Below are positions 63,549 to 64,000 of a stretch of 64,000 bases of DNA, piece by piece; positions within the stretch are counted from its first letter, which is position 1, and every line of letters starts with the position of its first letter. Source of the stretch: an uncultured Pelagibacteraceae bacterium (GTDB lineage Bacteria; Pseudomonadota; Alphaproteobacteria; Pelagibacterales; Pelagibacteraceae); NCBI GenBank assembly GCA_902620525.1, contig CACNIK010000002.1, forward strand, positions 124,001 to 188,000, read 5' to 3'. Both the position numbers and the translations under genes were made by a program. The notes under the pieces were generated by a model that saw only the letters and a program-made list of their open reading frames with translations, was not told the origin of the DNA and made no database searches.

Positions 63549-64000
63549 ATGTCAGCTATAAATAATAACTGTGAATATATCTCAAAAAGACTAATTAAAA
63601 TTACCTTTGATGGTAAAACTTATGAAGCTTATGAGGGTGATACTATTGCCTCTGCACTTTTAAGAAATAACATCAGATTAGTTGGTAGAAGTTTTAAATA
63701 TCATAGACCTAGAGGAATATATACTTGTGGAATTGAAGAGCCTAATGCGTTGGTTCAGATAATAAGTGAACATAATGAGCCTAACACTCGAGCAACGATT
63801 AAACGAGTTTATGATGGAATGGAGATTACAAGCCAAAATCGATGGCCTTCCTTGAGATATGACTTTGGAGCAATCAATAACATTCTTTCACCAATATTCT
63901 CAGCTGGCTTTTATTACAAAACTTTTATGGGTCCAAAAGGTTTTTGGAAAAATCTTTATGAACCTTTGATAAGACGTTCAGCTGGATTAGGCAAACCACC
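63549..64000 (+). CDS. soxA: Sarcosine oxidase, alpha subunit (N-terminal part, runs off window)
   Basis: Opens at ATG 63549 three bases after soxD and stays open to the last base. The visible 150 residues are the N-terminal 2Fe-2S-like domain: ITFDGKTYEAYEGDTIASAL, VGRSFKYHRPRGIYTCG, EEPNALVQI and a later SLRYDFGAINNILSP with a GPKGFWKNLYEPLIRRSAGLG segment (quoted in part). The full subunit is about 1,000 residues and binds NAD and folate. Confidence 0.94.
   Translation, partial: MSAINNNCEYISKRLIKITFDGKTYEAYEGDTIASALLRNNIRLVGRSFKYHRPRGIYTCGIEEPNALVQIISEHNEPNTRATIKRVYDGMEITSQNRWPSLRYDFGAINNILSPIFSAGFYYKTFMGPKGFWKNLYEPLIRRSAGLGKP

Overview
The window is a gene-dense, very AT-rich stretch of a streamlined alphaproteobacterial genome. 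Its gene content and order, the small or overlapping gene junctions, a two-piece (permuted) tmRNA gene and a heterotetrameric sarcosine oxidase operon all point to the SAR11 clade (Pelagibacterales). The clade assignment is inference; no species is claimed.

Layout. 1-3733 (minus): carA-carB, with carB cut by the window edge. 3857-8120 (plus): yqeY-dnaG-rpoD and a CAT-anticodon tRNA. 8143-10307 (minus): mlaA, mlaC and a methyltransferase-like gene. 10416-11523 (plus): a muramoyl-alanine amidase and the RNase P RNA. 11582-29971 (plus): a nearly gap-free division and cell-wall (dcw) cluster, mraZ-ftsZ-rsmH-ftsL-ftsI-murEF-mraY-murD-ftsW-murG-murC-murB-ddl-ftsQ-ftsA-lpxC. It is preceded by a promoter overlapped by three MraZ boxes. 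ftsZ sits second in the cluster instead of between ftsA and lpxC, murE and murF are fused, and FtsA has lost its recognisable nucleotide-binding motifs. 30017-32886: bamD and ligA. 32875-38100 (minus): pepP-like, uvrD-like and fumC.

38160-40933 is the accessory part. It holds small genes (a MazG-like pyrophosphohydrolase, tiny membrane peptides, a SemiSWEET transporter) and then two islets bounded by three 23-bp copies of the 3' end of the tmRNA coding piece. The larger islet (about 1.3 kb) carries four small unknown genes, and near each end a pair of TGAGTCC repeats that resemble integrase arm sites. No integrase is present. The intact ssrA (minus strand, tag ANNKFALAA) follows immediately. 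I regard these islets as small integrated elements using ssrA as their attachment site. This is the best candidate in the window for an undescribed system.

40934-64000 returns to core genes: thyX; mrp (minus); hflK-hflC-DUF2065-degP-miaA; ilvB-ilvN-ilvC and leuA (branched-chain amino acids); mreB-mreC-mreD-mrdA-rodA and a bactofilin (cell shape); a D-amino-acid-dehydrogenase-like flavoprotein, an EamA transporter and a 2-hydroxyacid dehydrogenase; a small lipoprotein; and soxB-soxD-soxA (sarcosine oxidase, last gene cut by the window edge).

The genes combine into an envelope programme (precursor synthesis, septation, elongation, lipid A commitment, outer-membrane assembly and phospholipid transport) plus amino-acid synthesis and methylated-amine catabolism. 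Gaps are mostly under 150 bp; the two larger gaps are filled by rnpB with the mraZ promoter and by ssrA. I saw no CRISPR array, rRNA or insertion sequence with a transposase.
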